DNA from: Nonomuraea jiangxiensis
GTDB taxonomy: Bacteria; Actinomycetota; Actinomycetes; Streptosporangiales; Streptosporangiaceae
Reading direction: 5' to 3'
Length of the DNA: 64,000 nt
Assembly (NCBI RefSeq): GCF_900099965.1
Contig: NZ_FNDJ01000020.1
Location: 124,001-188,000 of the forward strand
The notes under the pieces are model-generated. The model was not told the origin of the DNA and ran no database searches. It saw only the letters and a list, made by a program, of their open reading frames with translations. Positions 30,871 through 40,900 of this stretch are shown piece after piece. The translations under genes were made by a program, and so were the position numbers. Numbering within the stretch: the first letter of the stretch is position 1; each line of letters opens with the position of its first letter.

Positions 30871-33477
30871 TCAGCCGCCGAGCCGCGCGAACTGGTCGGC
30901 GTCGAGCCGCCGCGACGGCCCGTAGTACAGGGAGTTGAACACCATCTTCTGCTCGGCGCGGTTCCAGGTGCGGTACCCGGCCTCGCTGCCGAACGTCACG
31001 ACGTAGCCCTTCCCGACCTGGAACGCGACGCTGTTGGCCGCGCCGTCGAGGTGCTCGCCGCCGATGAGCCAGCCGCTCCGCAGCTGATCTCCGCTGTCGG
31101 GGTACTTGCCGACGACCTTGGCGTCGTACTTTTCCTGGTCGGTGATCCGGTAGGCCTGGTTGCTCTCGAACCAGACCGGGTTGTCGGCGGTCATGCCCCA
31201 GCCCACCGGATCGTCGGCGTCGATCTGCTGGGCGAGCAGGGAGCCCGGCGAGTAGAAGACCTCGTCGTCGGTCGGCAGGACCGGCTCGATGGGCAGGTCG
31301 AGCAGGCTCTGCGCGGTGCCCGTCGCACTGCCGTAGGCGACGAGCGTGCCGCCGTCCTCGACGAAGTCGCGCAGCTGCCGCCAGCCTGCCTCGCCCACCC
31401 CGTGCGCCCAGCTCCACTCGGCGGGGTACGCGTCCGCGTTCAGGCCGTTGACGATCTTGCTCTTCGAGACGCCGTCGGGCAGCACGATGGCGTCGTACTT
31501 GTCGCTCAGCTTGCCTTCGTAGTCCTGTGCGGTGACGACCTGGTAGTTCACGCGGTACTGGTCGAACATCCACATCAGCCAGCCCGACGGGATGTTGTTG
31601 GCCGGCTTGTAGAGCCCGATCCGGGTGCCCGGCTTGAGCTGGACGCCGGCGACGCCGGGAACCTGGGAGACGGTCGAGACCGGGATCCCGGTGCTCGCCG
31701 ACCGGGCCTGCAGGACCTTGCGGGCCTGGTCGGTGGGCGGGATGAGGAACGTCCCCGCCGGGTAGTCCCGTCCGCCGTCGGTGAACTCCTGTGCCGCGCG
31801 GAACGTCGGGACGCCCTGCCGCTGCAAGTCGGACACGAACTGGTAGACACCGTACGACTCCGGGCCGACGGCGTAGGCGCCACCAGGGGCCGGGGCCGCG
31901 GGGAACGTCACCGGCGCGGGCGCGATCTGCCGCAGCAATGTGGTGTCGGCCTGGAACGGGTCCTTGACCAGGTCCGCGGTGAACCCCAGCAGCAGCGGCA
32001 GGGTCTGCGCGGTCACGTCGTACGGCTCCTGCGGCGGCCCGCCCGGGTACTCGGCCAGTTGCGGGTAGTGCTGCACCTCCAGCAGGGTCTTGGCGAAACC
32101 GCCGTACGGCTGCGCCAGCTGGATCACGTAGGAGCCTGCGGGATAGTCCTTGCCGCCCGCCGTGAACGGCTTGCTCGCCTGGCGGATCTCGACCGCCCCC
32201 GTGTGCAGGATGTCGAGGGCGTCGCGCACGGCCTGCGGGTCACGCTGGTTCGCCGGGATGACGTACGCGTACGGGCTGGTCCTGGTGACCGCCCGCCGGC
32301 CGACCAGGTAGAAGTTGTACAGCCAGGTGGAGGGATCGCTGGCCACCGTCTGGACGCCGGTGTAGAAGGTGTTGGAGGTGTAGTCCAGGATCTGGCGCAA
32401 CGTCCACGTCGTCTGGTCGTAGGGCTCGATGAAGTTGGTGTCGGCCTGCTGGTCGCCGATCGGGGTCGGCCTGGTGTAGGGGTAGGCCAGGTTCGAGACG
32501 CTGGCGGCCTCCGTCAGGATGCGGACCGCGCCGTGATAGACCTGATACTGCCGCGACGGGGACCAGTAGTCGTAGGTCGTGCCCCACTGGCCGCCCTTGA
32601 GCCCGGCGGCCGTCATGCCGCGCTGCATGGCCATGCCCAGGGCGTTCGTCTGCTGGACCGTGATCGGGTCGATGTTCGGATCGGACGGCGACAGGAACGG
32701 CGGCGTGAACATCCGCGGCGCCCCGGTGCCCGCCTGGTGCGCGTCCTGGAACACCTGAGGGTGATACTTGTTCTGGATCGAGACCATCAGCCGGCTCTCG
32801 ACCTGGGTGAACATGAACCAGTCGCGGTTGTCGTCGTGGCCGGTGTACTTCTGGTACAGGTCGGGATAGGTGCGGTTGTAGTTCGTCCCGGCCGTGGCCT
32901 TGAAATAGTCGTTGACCAGGCGGAGCCCGTCCGGGTTCTGTGACGGCACGAGCAGGATGACGACGTTGTCGAGTAAGCGCTTGATGGCCGGCGAATTGTC
33001 GGTCGCGAGGCGGTGCGCGATCTCGATCATCGCCTGGGAGTTGCCGACCTCGGTCGCGTGGATGCCGGCCTGGATGTAGTAGAAGGGCTTGCCCTCCGTC
33101 GCGAGCCGCTCCGCCTCGGCCGGGGAGAGTCCCCGCGGATCCGCGAGGCGGGCGTTGATCGCGACCAGGCGGTTGAGGTTGTCGAGGTTCTTCTTGGAGC
33201 TGATGGTGAGCATCACGTAGGGGTTGCCTAACGTGGTGTCGCCGACCTTCTCGTAGGTGACGCGGTCGCTGCCACCGGCGACAAGCTGGAAGTAACTCAC
33301 CATCTTGTCCCACGTCGCCAGGTTGCCATCGGAACCGATGCGGAAGCCGAAATAGTCGTCCGGGCGGGGGATGCCGGCCGCCGCCGACACTCCCGGGGTC
33401 GAGACGGCTCCCGCGGTCGTGACCAGGGTGACCAGGGCCACGATGGAGATCGCGAGCTTCCGGAGAGATGCGCGCAT
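30871..33477 (-). CDS. Secreted M14-family zinc carboxypeptidase
   Basis: An 868-residue exported protein. A Sec signal peptide (about 1-34) ends near VSAAAG. The M14 domain has the zinc H-x-x-E in IHATEVGN (about 138), a third His ligand in FQDAHQAG, and the general-base Glu in RILTEAAS. The C-terminal half contains a carboxypeptidase-associated region with the DAIVLPDGV and TLVAYGSATG strands, resembling a class-I glutamine amidotransferase-like fold. It would release C-terminal amino acids outside the cell, and the ABC transporter just downstream could take them up. The start has AGGAGG at good spacing. Confidence 0.85.
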   Translation of the reverse strand: MRASLRKLAISIVALVTLVTTAGAVSTPGVSAAAGIPRPDDYFGFRIGSDGNLATWDKMVSYFQLVAGGSDRVTYEKVGDTTLGNPYVMLTISSKKNLDNLNRLVAINARLADPRGLSPAEAERLATEGKPFYYIQAGIHATEVGNSQAMIEIAHRLATDNSPAIKRLLDNVVILLVPSQNPDGLRLVNDYFKATAGTNYNRTYPDLYQKYTGHDDNRDWFMFTQVESRLMVSIQNKYHPQVFQDAHQAGTGAPRMFTPPFLSPSDPNIDPITVQQTNALGMAMQRGMTAAGLKGGQWGTTYDYWSPSRQYQVYHGAVRILTEAASVSNLAYPYTRPTPIGDQQADTNFIEPYDQTTWTLRQILDYTSNTFYTGVQTVASDPSTWLYNFYLVGRRAVTRTSPYAYVIPANQRDPQAVRDALDILHTGAVEIRQASKPFTAGGKDYPAGSYVIQLAQPYGGFAKTLLEVQHYPQLAEYPGGPPQEPYDVTAQTLPLLLGFTADLVKDPFQADTTLLRQIAPAPVTFPAAPAPGGAYAVGPESYGVYQFVSDLQRQGVPTFRAAQEFTDGGRDYPAGTFLIPPTDQARKVLQARSASTGIPVSTVSQVPGVAGVQLKPGTRIGLYKPANNIPSGWLMWMFDQYRVNYQVVTAQDYEGKLSDKYDAIVLPDGVSKSKIVNGLNADAYPAEWSWAHGVGEAGWRQLRDFVEDGGTLVAYGSATGTAQSLLDLPIEPVLPTDDEVFYSPGSLLAQQIDADDPVGWGMTADNPVWFESNQAYRITDQEKYDAKVVGKYPDSGDQLRSGWLIGGEHLDGAANSVAFQVGKGYVVTFGSEAGYRTWNRAEQKMVFNSLYYGPSRRLDADQFARLGG

Positions 33478-33654
33478 CTCGCTCCTCCTGTTTTCACGCT
33501 TTGCCGGTCGGCGTCACATCTGTCACGCGAACGGTCAAAGATCACGCCGTCCAATGTCAGCCACGTTCAGCACAAAGTCAATAGGTTTTGTGGGGATTCA
33601 CTCCGTCTTGTACGGTATGTGAGCTGAGTGCGGTGATGGGGAGGTCTGTCCGGC

Positions 33655-34719
33655 CTACAGGACCGGCCGTGGGCGGCTGAAGGTCCGGTAGGTGAACGCT
33701 CCTCCTCCGTCCTCCACCGCCTCGGTGACCAGGTGGTGGTCGGGGGAGAGCGCGCAGGCCGGGTCGGTCCTGCGGGGGTCTCCCGTCAGCGCGTACGCCT
33801 GGCACCGGCAGCCGCCGAAGTCCTCGTGCCGCCGCGGGCAGCCCGAGCACGGCTCCCGCATCCAGGCCGTGCCCCGGTAGGCGTTGAACGCCGGAGAGTC
33901 GGCCCAGATCCACTCCAGCGGGTGGTCGCGTACGTTCGGCAGGTCCAGGGGCAGGTCGTAGGCGGCCGGGCAGGGCAGTACGCGCCCGTCGGGGGCCACG
34001 GTCAGGGAGATCGCGCCCCAGCCCCCCATGCACGGCTTGGGGGTGCCGTCCACGTAGTCGGGCGCCACCCAGACGAGCTCGACCTCCGTCCGGCCGCGCC
34101 AGGCCGCGACCTTGGCCCGCGCGGCGGCCACCTGGTCACGGGTGGGCATGAGCGCCCGCCGGTTGACCAGCGCCCAGCCCTGGAACTGGACGTTGGCCAG
34201 CTCGACCCGGTTCGCGCCCCAGGCCAGCGCCAGCTCGATGAGCTCGTCCACGGCGTCCAGGTTGTGGCGGTGCAGCACGATGTTGACCCCGAGCGGCAGC
34301 CCGGCCGCCACGACCAGCCGGGCCGCGCGCTCCTTGGCGGCGAACGACCGACGCCCGGCGATCACGTCCGAGGCGGCGGCCGAGGAGCCCTGCACGGACA
34401 GCTGGACGCTGCGCAGGCCGGCGTCGGCGAGCTCGGCCAGCCGCTCGCGGGTCAGGCCGACGCCGCTGGTGACGAGCTGGCAGTAGATCCCGGACGCGCC
34501 CGCGACGATCTCGGCCAGGTCGCCCCTCAGCAGCGGCTCGCCACCGGAGAGGTGGGCGTGCAGCACGCCCAGCGCGGCGGCCTCGCCCAGCACCCGCCGC
34601 CACTCCCCCGTGTCCAGTTCCCCGGACCGGGTGACGAGCCGGGTGGGATTGGCGCAGTACGGGCAGCGCAGCGGGCAGCCGTGGGTGAGCTCCGCCAGCA
34701 TGGCCCAGGGCGCGCTCAC
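33655..34719 (-). CDS. pqqE: PQQ biosynthesis radical SAM enzyme PqqE
   Basis: A 354-residue radical SAM/SPASM enzyme that links the Glu and Tyr side chains of PqqA, with PqqD as chaperone. The radical SAM cluster motif is CPLRCPYC (C-x3-C-x2-C, about residue 15). Auxiliary-cluster cysteines lie in CMGGWG, CPAAYDLP, CSGCPRRHEDFGGCRCQAY. The GTG start overlaps the pqqD stop. Last gene of the pqq operon; 177 bases then separate it from the M14 peptidase gene. Confidence 0.95.
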   Translation of the reverse strand: MSAPWAMLAELTHGCPLRCPYCANPTRLVTRSGELDTGEWRRVLGEAAALGVLHAHLSGGEPLLRGDLAEIVAGASGIYCQLVTSGVGLTRERLAELADAGLRSVQLSVQGSSAAASDVIAGRRSFAAKERAARLVVAAGLPLGVNIVLHRHNLDAVDELIELALAWGANRVELANVQFQGWALVNRRALMPTRDQVAAARAKVAAWRGRTEVELVWVAPDYVDGTPKPCMGGWGAISLTVAPDGRVLPCPAAYDLPLDLPNVRDHPLEWIWADSPAFNAYRGTAWMREPCSGCPRRHEDFGGCRCQAYALTGDPRRTDPACALSPDHHLVTEAVEDGGGAFTYRTFSRPRPVL

Positions 34720-35030
34720 CGCAGCCAGCCCCGGGCGCGCACGTCGTCGAGGAAGCCCCGGACGTCGGCCGCGCCCTCGGGCGGGAACTCGGCGACGATC
34801 TCCGCCACCGTCCTGCCGCCGTCGCAGAGTCGGATGATCGCCGCGGCCTCGTCGTTGAGCACCACGATCCGCTCGGGCACGATGAGCAGCTCGGCCTGCC
34901 GCACGTCACAGCGCCGCAACACGGCGCCCGCGCCCAGAACCGGCCTCCAGCCGCCCGCCGCGTCCGCCGCGCCCAGGCGGGCCACCGGGTCCGCCGGGTC
35001 CGGGCCGCCCGCCGCCTCCGGGCCGGTCAT
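34716..35030 (-). CDS. pqqD: PQQ biosynthesis peptide chaperone PqqD
   Basis: A 104-residue protein; the C-terminal 75 residues form the PqqD winged-helix-like peptide-binding domain (LLIVPERIVVLNDEAAAIIRLCDG, in spaced pattern VLN..AA.I...DG.RTVAEIV). The first 30 residues are a disordered Ala/Gly/Pro extension. It presents PqqA to PqqE. The ATG overlaps the pqqC stop and its stop overlaps pqqE, so all three are coupled. A longer open frame upstream is an overlap with pqqC. Confidence 0.92.
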   Translation of the reverse strand: MTGPEAAGGPDPADPVARLGAADAAGGWRPVLGAGAVLRRCDVRQAELLIVPERIVVLNDEAAAIIRLCDGGRTVAEIVAEFPPEGAADVRGFLDDVRARGWLR

Positions 35031-35698
35031 CGGTAGGCCCTCTCCACGGCGTCCAGCAGGGTCCACAGCACCTCGCACTTGTAGGCCAGCGCCGCGAGCG
35101 CCGACTGCCGCTGCTCGCGGGTCCGTGCCCAGGCCAGTACCAGGGGCAGCGCCTCGGCACCGTCCCGTCTGCCCTGGTTCACCCGGACGCGGAAGTAGCG
35201 GAGCCCGTCCTGGTCGATCCACGGGTAGTGCCGCTCGAAGGCCGCGATCCTCTCCCGCATCAGGTCGGGGGCGAACAGCTCGGTCAGCGAGGCCGCCACC
35301 GCCTCCAGCGGGGTGCCGTGGCGGCACAGGTTCACGTAGCCGTCCACGGCCAGCCGCACGCCGGGCAGCACCGCGTCGCCGGACCACATCTCGTCCCTGG
35401 TCAGGCCGGCCGCCTCGCCCAGGCGCAACCAGCGTTCCAGGCCGCCCTCGCCCGAGGCTGCGCCGTCGTGGTCGATGATGCGGCGGATCCACATCCGGCG
35501 CAGACGCGGATCCGGCAGCTTGGCCACGATCAGCGCGTCCTTGATCGGGATGGCCCGCTGGTAGTGGAAGCGGTTGAGGATCCAGCCGCGCAGCTCCTGC
35601 GGGGACAGGGTGCCCGCGTGCATGCGCCGGTTGAACGGGTGCAGGTGGTGGTAGCGGCGCTCCGGCACGGCGCGCAGCTCGGCCTCGAAGTCGATCAC
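35027..35698 (-). CDS. pqqC: Pyrroloquinoline-quinone synthase PqqC
   Basis: A 223-residue cofactorless oxidase that carries out the last ring closure and eight-electron oxidation to PQQ. It has YHHLHPFNRRMHAG, WILNRFHYQRAIPIKDALI, IIDHDG and the RVNQGRRD segment, matching the conserved active-site His/Arg/Lys pattern. The GTG start overlaps the pqqB stop. Length is slightly short of typical PqqC (about 240-250), with no missing core block. Confidence 0.95.
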   Translation of the reverse strand: MIDFEAELRAVPERRYHHLHPFNRRMHAGTLSPQELRGWILNRFHYQRAIPIKDALIVAKLPDPRLRRMWIRRIIDHDGAASGEGGLERWLRLGEAAGLTRDEMWSGDAVLPGVRLAVDGYVNLCRHGTPLEAVAASLTELFAPDLMRERIAAFERHYPWIDQDGLRYFRVRVNQGRRDGAEALPLVLAWARTREQRQSALAALAYKCEVLWTLLDAVERAYR

Positions 35699-36498
35699 AG
35701 GTCGATGACCATCCCGTCGTACGCCACCTCGACGCCCAGCCCGGCATGCCACGGCGAGGCCGGGTCGGCGAGGGGGTTGGTGTTGTTCAGGTGCGTGTAG
35801 AGGCAGCGGGCGGACAGGGCGGACAGGCGTTCGCGGGTGGCCTCGATCGGGAGGTGGCCCATCTCGGTGGCGGTCCGGGCGGAGAAGGCCAGCGGCTCCT
35901 GCTCCGTGAAGAAGGTCCCGTCGGCGAAGACCACGTCCGCCGCGGCGCCGAACCCCTCCGGCCAGCGGGCCATGCAGGGGGCGTAGAGCAGGCCGCGCAG
36001 CTCCAGCGCGCTCACCCACGCGCCGTCCGGCCGCGCGAGGTGGCCGCTCGCGTAGCGGGGGCGCTTGCCGGAGATCGGGATCGCGCGTGCCCCGAGGTCG
36101 GCGAACGTGCGCCAGACCAGCTTGACGTACGGCTCCAGCATCGCCATCGTGCCGCCGACCGCCTGCCGTACCGGCTCGGTGGCCACCACCTCCAGCTCGT
36201 CGGCCTCGCGGAGCCTGGCCAGGCCGAGGGTGTGGTCGAGCTCGGCATCGGTCAGGATCACCCCGGCCAGCGGGCTGGTCCGGCCCACCGGCCGCAGCCA
36301 CGGGCAGGACTCGATCTGCTCGCCGACGTCGGGAGTGGCGTTGACCAGGTAGACCCGGCCGGGTTCGACCTCGATCGCGAGCGAGGCGTGCCGGCGCCGC
36401 CGCGCCGGGTGCGCACGCGCGCTGCGGCAACCGGGACACGCGCAGTTCCACTGCGGGAGACCGCCGCCCGCGGCCGTGCCCAGAACCTGCACGCGCAT
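35695..36498 (-). CDS. pqqB: PQQ biosynthesis protein PqqB
   Basis: A 267-residue metallo-beta-lactamase-fold hydroxylase acting on the Tyr of the processed Glu-Tyr intermediate. It begins VQVLGTAAGGGLPQWNC, with the zinc-site CxxC in CACPGC, and has ILTDAELDHTLGL in place of the classical HxHxDH, as is normal for PqqB. The ATG is preceded by CAGGGGG. It lies 23 bases after pqqA. Confidence 0.94.
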   Translation of the reverse strand: MRVQVLGTAAGGGLPQWNCACPGCRSARAHPARRRRHASLAIEVEPGRVYLVNATPDVGEQIESCPWLRPVGRTSPLAGVILTDAELDHTLGLARLREADELEVVATEPVRQAVGGTMAMLEPYVKLVWRTFADLGARAIPISGKRPRYASGHLARPDGAWVSALELRGLLYAPCMARWPEGFGAAADVVFADGTFFTEQEPLAFSARTATEMGHLPIEATRERLSALSARCLYTHLNNTNPLADPASPWHAGLGVEVAYDGMVIDL

Positions 36499-36521
36499 GG
36501 CGGACCCCCTGCCGGCGGCGG

Positions 36522-36677
36522 CTAGCGGTCGGCCAGGAAGTACGCCGACATCTCCATGGACGCCTCGACCACCTGGTAGGCGGGCTTGTGCCAGATCGTC
36601 TCCGCGCCGCGCGCACGCTCGTGTCCGGCGCGGCGGCGCGTGGGGCGTTCGTCCTCGCGACCTTTCCGCTCGCTCAT
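36522..36677 (-). CDS. pqqA: PQQ precursor peptide PqqA, N-terminally extended
   Basis: A 51-residue peptide whose last 23 residues (from WHKPAYQVVEASM on) match PqqA. The Glu and Tyr that become PQQ are in E-M-S-A-Y near the C-terminus. Canonical PqqA is about 22-30 residues; here an Arg/Glu-rich extension of about 28 residues precedes it. The ATG at 36677 has GAGGAG at good spacing, and there is no ATG/GTG/TTG nearer the core, so the extension is probably translated. It heads pqqABCDE. Confidence 0.88.
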   Translation of the reverse strand: MSERKGREDERPTRRRAGHERARGAETIWHKPAYQVVEASMEMSAYFLADR

Positions 36678-36727
36678 GGCCGTCTCCTCTCGGTTACGCC
36701 TCATGTGCGGGTATGGCCGCAATCCTG

Positions 36728-36744
36728 TCCCGGCTACCCCGGGA
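36728..36744 (-). terminator. Short hairpin after the HupE-like gene
   Basis: TCCCGG-ctacc-CCGGGA forms a 6-bp perfect stem, 31 bases after the HupE-like stop and about 50 bases before the pqqA start. It probably ends the HupE-like transcript before the pqq promoter. Confidence 0.45.
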
Positions 36745-36774
36745 TGCGGTAAAGGAGCAGTAGGCCCGGCGCCG

Positions 36775-37911
36775 TCAGAGCGGCAGCGGGATCCGGTCGA
36801 AGAACCAGTACAGGCTGACCGCCACGATGGGGATGGACAGCGCGACCGTGGCCCAGCCGGTCACGGGTGTCCGGCGCAGCAGCACCAGCAGCGGGAAGAG
36901 CACGGCGATGAGGGCGAGCTGCGTGACCTCGATGCCGACGTTGAAGCTCAGCAGCGACAGCAGCAGCTCCCACGATCCGCTCTCCTTGATGTCGAGGGCG
37001 CCCGCGAAGCCCAGGCCGTGCACCAGGCCGAAGACGAACACGATCGGCAGCCGCCACCGGCCCAGCTTGTCCTCCTGGCGGCCGAGGAGGTTCGCGACCG
37101 CCACGACGACGATCGACGCCGCGATGACCGGCTCGACGATCGCCCCCGGCACGTCCACGAATCCCATCGCGGCCAGCAGGAACGTGATGCTGTGGGCGAC
37201 GGTGAAGGTGGTGGCCGTGACGACGACGGCGCGCAGCGAGCGGGCGCCGATGAGCAGGGCGAGCAGGAAGCAGAGGTGGTCCAGGCCGAACAGCAGGTGC
37301 TCGACGCCGAGCAGGAAGAACTCCCAGATCTGGCCGGCCGCCTGGCGCTCGCCGACGCGCACCGTCGGGCTCTGGGCGACCAGGACGGCGGAGCCCTCGC
37401 TGCCGTCGAGATCGTAGCGGACGAGGGTCTCGGTGCTGTGCACGAAGGTCTCGGCGTCGGGGAACAGCGCGCTGGAGATCGCGTGGGCGCCGCCGGGCTC
37501 GCCCGCGCAGGCGTAGGCGTAGGTGAGCAGCGCGTACGTGGCCTTGCCGCGCGGGTGCACGTCCGCGTCGCCGGTCATCGTGGGGGCGCACGGCCGCTCG
37601 TCGTACGTCACGGCGAAGCGGCGCGTGACGTAGTCGGTCACGGCGGCGCGGTTGATCCTGAGCTGGCGGAGCTGTTCGGCCCGCCCCTTCGCCTCGTAGG
37701 CCTCCGCGTAGAGCCAGGCCGATTTCATGAGGAGGTCGTACTCGAGGTCGAGCACCACCTTGACGTCCTTGCCCGTGCCGGTCACCTCGGCGTGGGCCTT
37801 CGTGGTCGCGTCGTGCGCCGCCGCCGGGGCGGGGTGCACCAGACCGGCCAGCACGGCGCCGAGGACGACGGCCAGCACGGCCGCGGACGACCAGCGCCAC
37901 CTGCGCAGCAT
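36775..37911 (-). CDS. HupE/UreJ-like membrane protein
   Basis: A 378-residue protein with an N-terminal signal segment, an extracytoplasmic domain of about 150 residues with two or three Cys, and then about seven helices. The membrane part has GVEHLLFGLDHLCFLLAL, TTFTVAHSITF, LVHGLGFAG and FNVGIEVTQL, the HupE/UreJ_2 motifs. HupE relatives are thought to move nickel or cobalt, but this large-ectodomain subgroup is uncharacterised. It lies 77 bases after a secreted metallophosphoesterase gene, with a strong hairpin between them. Confidence 0.85.
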   Translation of the reverse strand: MLRRWRWSSAAVLAVVLGAVLAGLVHPAPAAAHDATTKAHAEVTGTGKDVKVVLDLEYDLLMKSAWLYAEAYEAKGRAEQLRQLRINRAAVTDYVTRRFAVTYDERPCAPTMTGDADVHPRGKATYALLTYAYACAGEPGGAHAISSALFPDAETFVHSTETLVRYDLDGSEGSAVLVAQSPTVRVGERQAAGQIWEFFLLGVEHLLFGLDHLCFLLALLIGARSLRAVVVTATTFTVAHSITFLLAAMGFVDVPGAIVEPVIAASIVVVAVANLLGRQEDKLGRWRLPIVFVFGLVHGLGFAGALDIKESGSWELLLSLLSFNVGIEVTQLALIAVLFPLLVLLRRTPVTGWATVALSIPIVAVSLYWFFDRIPLPL

Positions 37912-37937
37912 GTCTCGTCACTCCAGATGGGGGGGAG

Positions 37938-37964
37938 GCCGCCCCGGAGCGGGTCCGGGGCGGC
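37938..37964 (-). terminator. Strong hairpin between metallophosphoesterase and HupE-like genes
   Basis: GCCGCCCCGGA-gcggg-TCCGGGGCGGC is a perfect 11-bp stem with a 5-base loop, 24 bases downstream of the metallophosphoesterase stop. It acts as a terminator or attenuator, so the HupE-like gene may be expressed at a lower level or from its own promoter. Confidence 0.75.
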
Positions 37965-37988
37965 GCTGATGGTTGTCGGCGGTATCGG

Positions 37989-40900
37989 TTATCGGCGGGT
38001 GAACCAGCGGTGCATGGGCGAGTCCGGGCCCCACGTGCCCGGGCGGCCGTGCTCGTCCTTCGTGACGAAGACGCTCGGCTCGGAGGCGGTCACGCCGCCG
38101 CCGGCGGAACGTGCCGTGACGAACCAGGCGTAGGCCGTGTCCTCCTTGAGGCGGTCCCACGTCACCGAGGCGACCTGGCCTGACGCGACGGTGCTCCGGC
38201 CGATGATCCGGGTCGGCTTGTAGAGCGCCAGCGAGTCGGTCTGGAAGGTGGTCGTGCGGGAGGTGAGGTCGACCGGCAGCACCATGTTGTCCTCAAGCCC
38301 GTTGTAGCGGCGCAACGGGTCGAACTCGGTGGCGCCGAAGTCGTCGAGCAGCGGGGAGTAGGTGTCCACGCTCAGCTCGGCCCGCTTGACGTCGAACTGC
38401 AGCAGCCGGAAGAAGCTCGCGCCGAACTGGAGCTGGTCCTGCGGGTTGTAGCCGCCGATCTCGGTGAGCCCGAGCCGGTCGGCCGACACCGTGTAGAACT
38501 GGTAGTCCGCCAGCAGCTCGACGACTCCCTTGCCGACCTGGCCCACCTTCGGCTTCACGTTGGTGCCCACACCGTGCTCGTGACCGGCGAGGATGAGGAA
38601 GACGTTCGGGTTCTGCTCGACCACCGTCTTGTAGAGCATCGAGCCGTCGGGCGCCGAGAAGGCGGCGCCGCGCCCGTCGGGGTTGGTGCTCGGCACGAGG
38701 TAGTCGTGCGAGAGCAGGATGCCGTTGCGGTTGGGATATTTCTTGAAGACGGAGTCGGCCCACTCGGCCTCGTCCCTCGTCACGCCGTACGACAGGCCGA
38801 CCACGACGAAGTCCAGCCCGCCGGCGGAGAACAGGTCGTAGTGGTTCTGGTTGTCGCCTTCCTTCCACGGGCCACCATACTTGGCGTGCTTCCAGCCCCT
38901 GGCGGCGTCCTTGTAGCGGTCGGGGCCGTAGTACCGGTTGTAGATGGCCTCGGGGCCGTCCTCGGTGCCCGACTGGTTGTCGTGGTTGCCGGCGATCACG
39001 CCGTTCGGGATGTCGGCCTGGTCCAGCACCCGCTGCTGCTTCGACGACACCTCGAACTCGCCGACGACCTGCTGCCGCATGGCCTCGTCGGCGGGCTTGC
39101 GGATGTTGTTCTCGATGATGTCGCCGGTGTGGGCGACGTACGAGATCTTGCGCTCGTCCTTGTTGGCGGCGATCCAGTCGACGACGCCGGAGTAGGCCTT
39201 CTCCCACACCGCGCGCTCCTCGGCGGTCTCCTGCTCCACCGCGCCCTCAGAGAGGTACTGCGTGTCGGTGAAGTGGACGATCGAGAAGTCGTAGTCGGCG
39301 GGGTCGTCGAAGCCGTTCGGGTCGCCGGGGTCGATGTCGTCGGCGAACGGGTCCTCACCCGTCACCATGACGTGGATCCGCTGCTTGTCGACGTACTTCT
39401 GGTCCACGACGGACGTGAGGACCGTGTTGCCCGTGGCGGCGCCGCGGGCGCTCGTCAGCAGGTCCCACGTGTCGGTCTCGGTGTTCCAGACCCGCAGCGA
39501 GGCCAGCCGCTCGGGGTCGATGGCGCCCTCCCAGCGCAGCACCGGGGCGTCCGCCTGGCCCTTCACCTCGACGTCGAAGCGCTGGTAGGTGACGTCCTGA
39601 CCGGAGGGCGCGGCGAGCGTCTCGCCGTCGGCGGGCTCCAGCCCGCGGGACTTGACCCGCCGCTCGCCCGGGACCCGCAGCGTGGTGGGCACGGACTTGG
39701 CCGTGCCCTGGTACACCTCGTTGGGCGTCAGGATCTCGGCCTGCGAGAACGTCGCCGTCACCTTGCCGCCGTCGGGTTCGGCCACCCTGGCAGAGAGCCG
39801 GGCGGGATCCGACACGTCCACGGCCCCGAGGGCCGGGGACAGCTCGGCGGGCGCGTCCGGGATGCCCGCGGACTCGAAGCGGATCTCGCGGGTCGCGGTG
39901 TTGCCGAGCCCGTCGGCGCCGGTCACGGCCAGGGTGTGCGACCCGGCCTTCAGCCCGGGGCCCACCTGGGCGCCCAGCTCGATCGGCTGCCCGTCGAGCG
40001 TGACGATCGGCCCGGACACCACGCCGGAGGCGTCCTCCAGCTTGACGTCCAGCACGACCGACGCGGTGATCTTCCGGTTCGCGGCCGGGACGCTCCTGGT
40101 GATCGCCGGGGCCGAGTTGTCGGTGATCAGGATGCGGGTGGCGACCTCACCGGTGGCCGACTTCGCGGCGATGGTGTGCTTGCCGTCCTTGATCGCGGTG
40201 GTGTCCAGGTCAGCGCGCAGGCCGCGGGCCGGGGCGTCCACCAGGAACTCCAGGTCGATCTCGGTCAGCGGGTTCACGTTGTCGCCGCAGTTGCCGTCGC
40301 CCATGGCGTACGAGCTCTTGAGCATCTGCCCGGCCGCGGTGCCCCGCACCGGGGTGAGGGCGATGTTGGAGATCGTGAAGTCGTCCCGGTTGTTGCCGCA
40401 CGACGTGGGGAAGGTGCCGGCCACGAAGTCGATCGTGTTCCAGCCGGGCACCAGGAACTCGTTCGGGATCGTCAGGTCGACGCGGCGGCTCACGAAGTCG
40501 CCGTCGAGCACCACCTTCTGGCCGTTGACCAGCACGTAGTTCTGGTAGCGCGCCTCGATCGAGTTGGTGGCCACGTTGAAGCTGAGGGTCGCCTCGCCCG
40601 TGCCGAGCGTCTCGATGACGGACACGGCCTCGGCCTCGATCGTGTAGCGCAGCTCGGCCTCGCGCAGGGCGGTCTGGTTGTCGCCGCAGGTGCCGTCGCC
40701 CATCACGTACGAGGGTTTGATGTCCTGGCCGGTGACGGTGGCGCCGTCGAGGGCGAGGTCGAGGTTGGCGATCGAGAAGTCGTCGCGGTCGTTGCCGCAG
40801 GACTCCTTGTAGTCGCCGGTGACGACCTTGATGGTGTTCTCGCCGGGCACCAGGTAGCGGGCCGGGACGGCGACGGTCACGCGCCGGCTCGCATAGGAGC

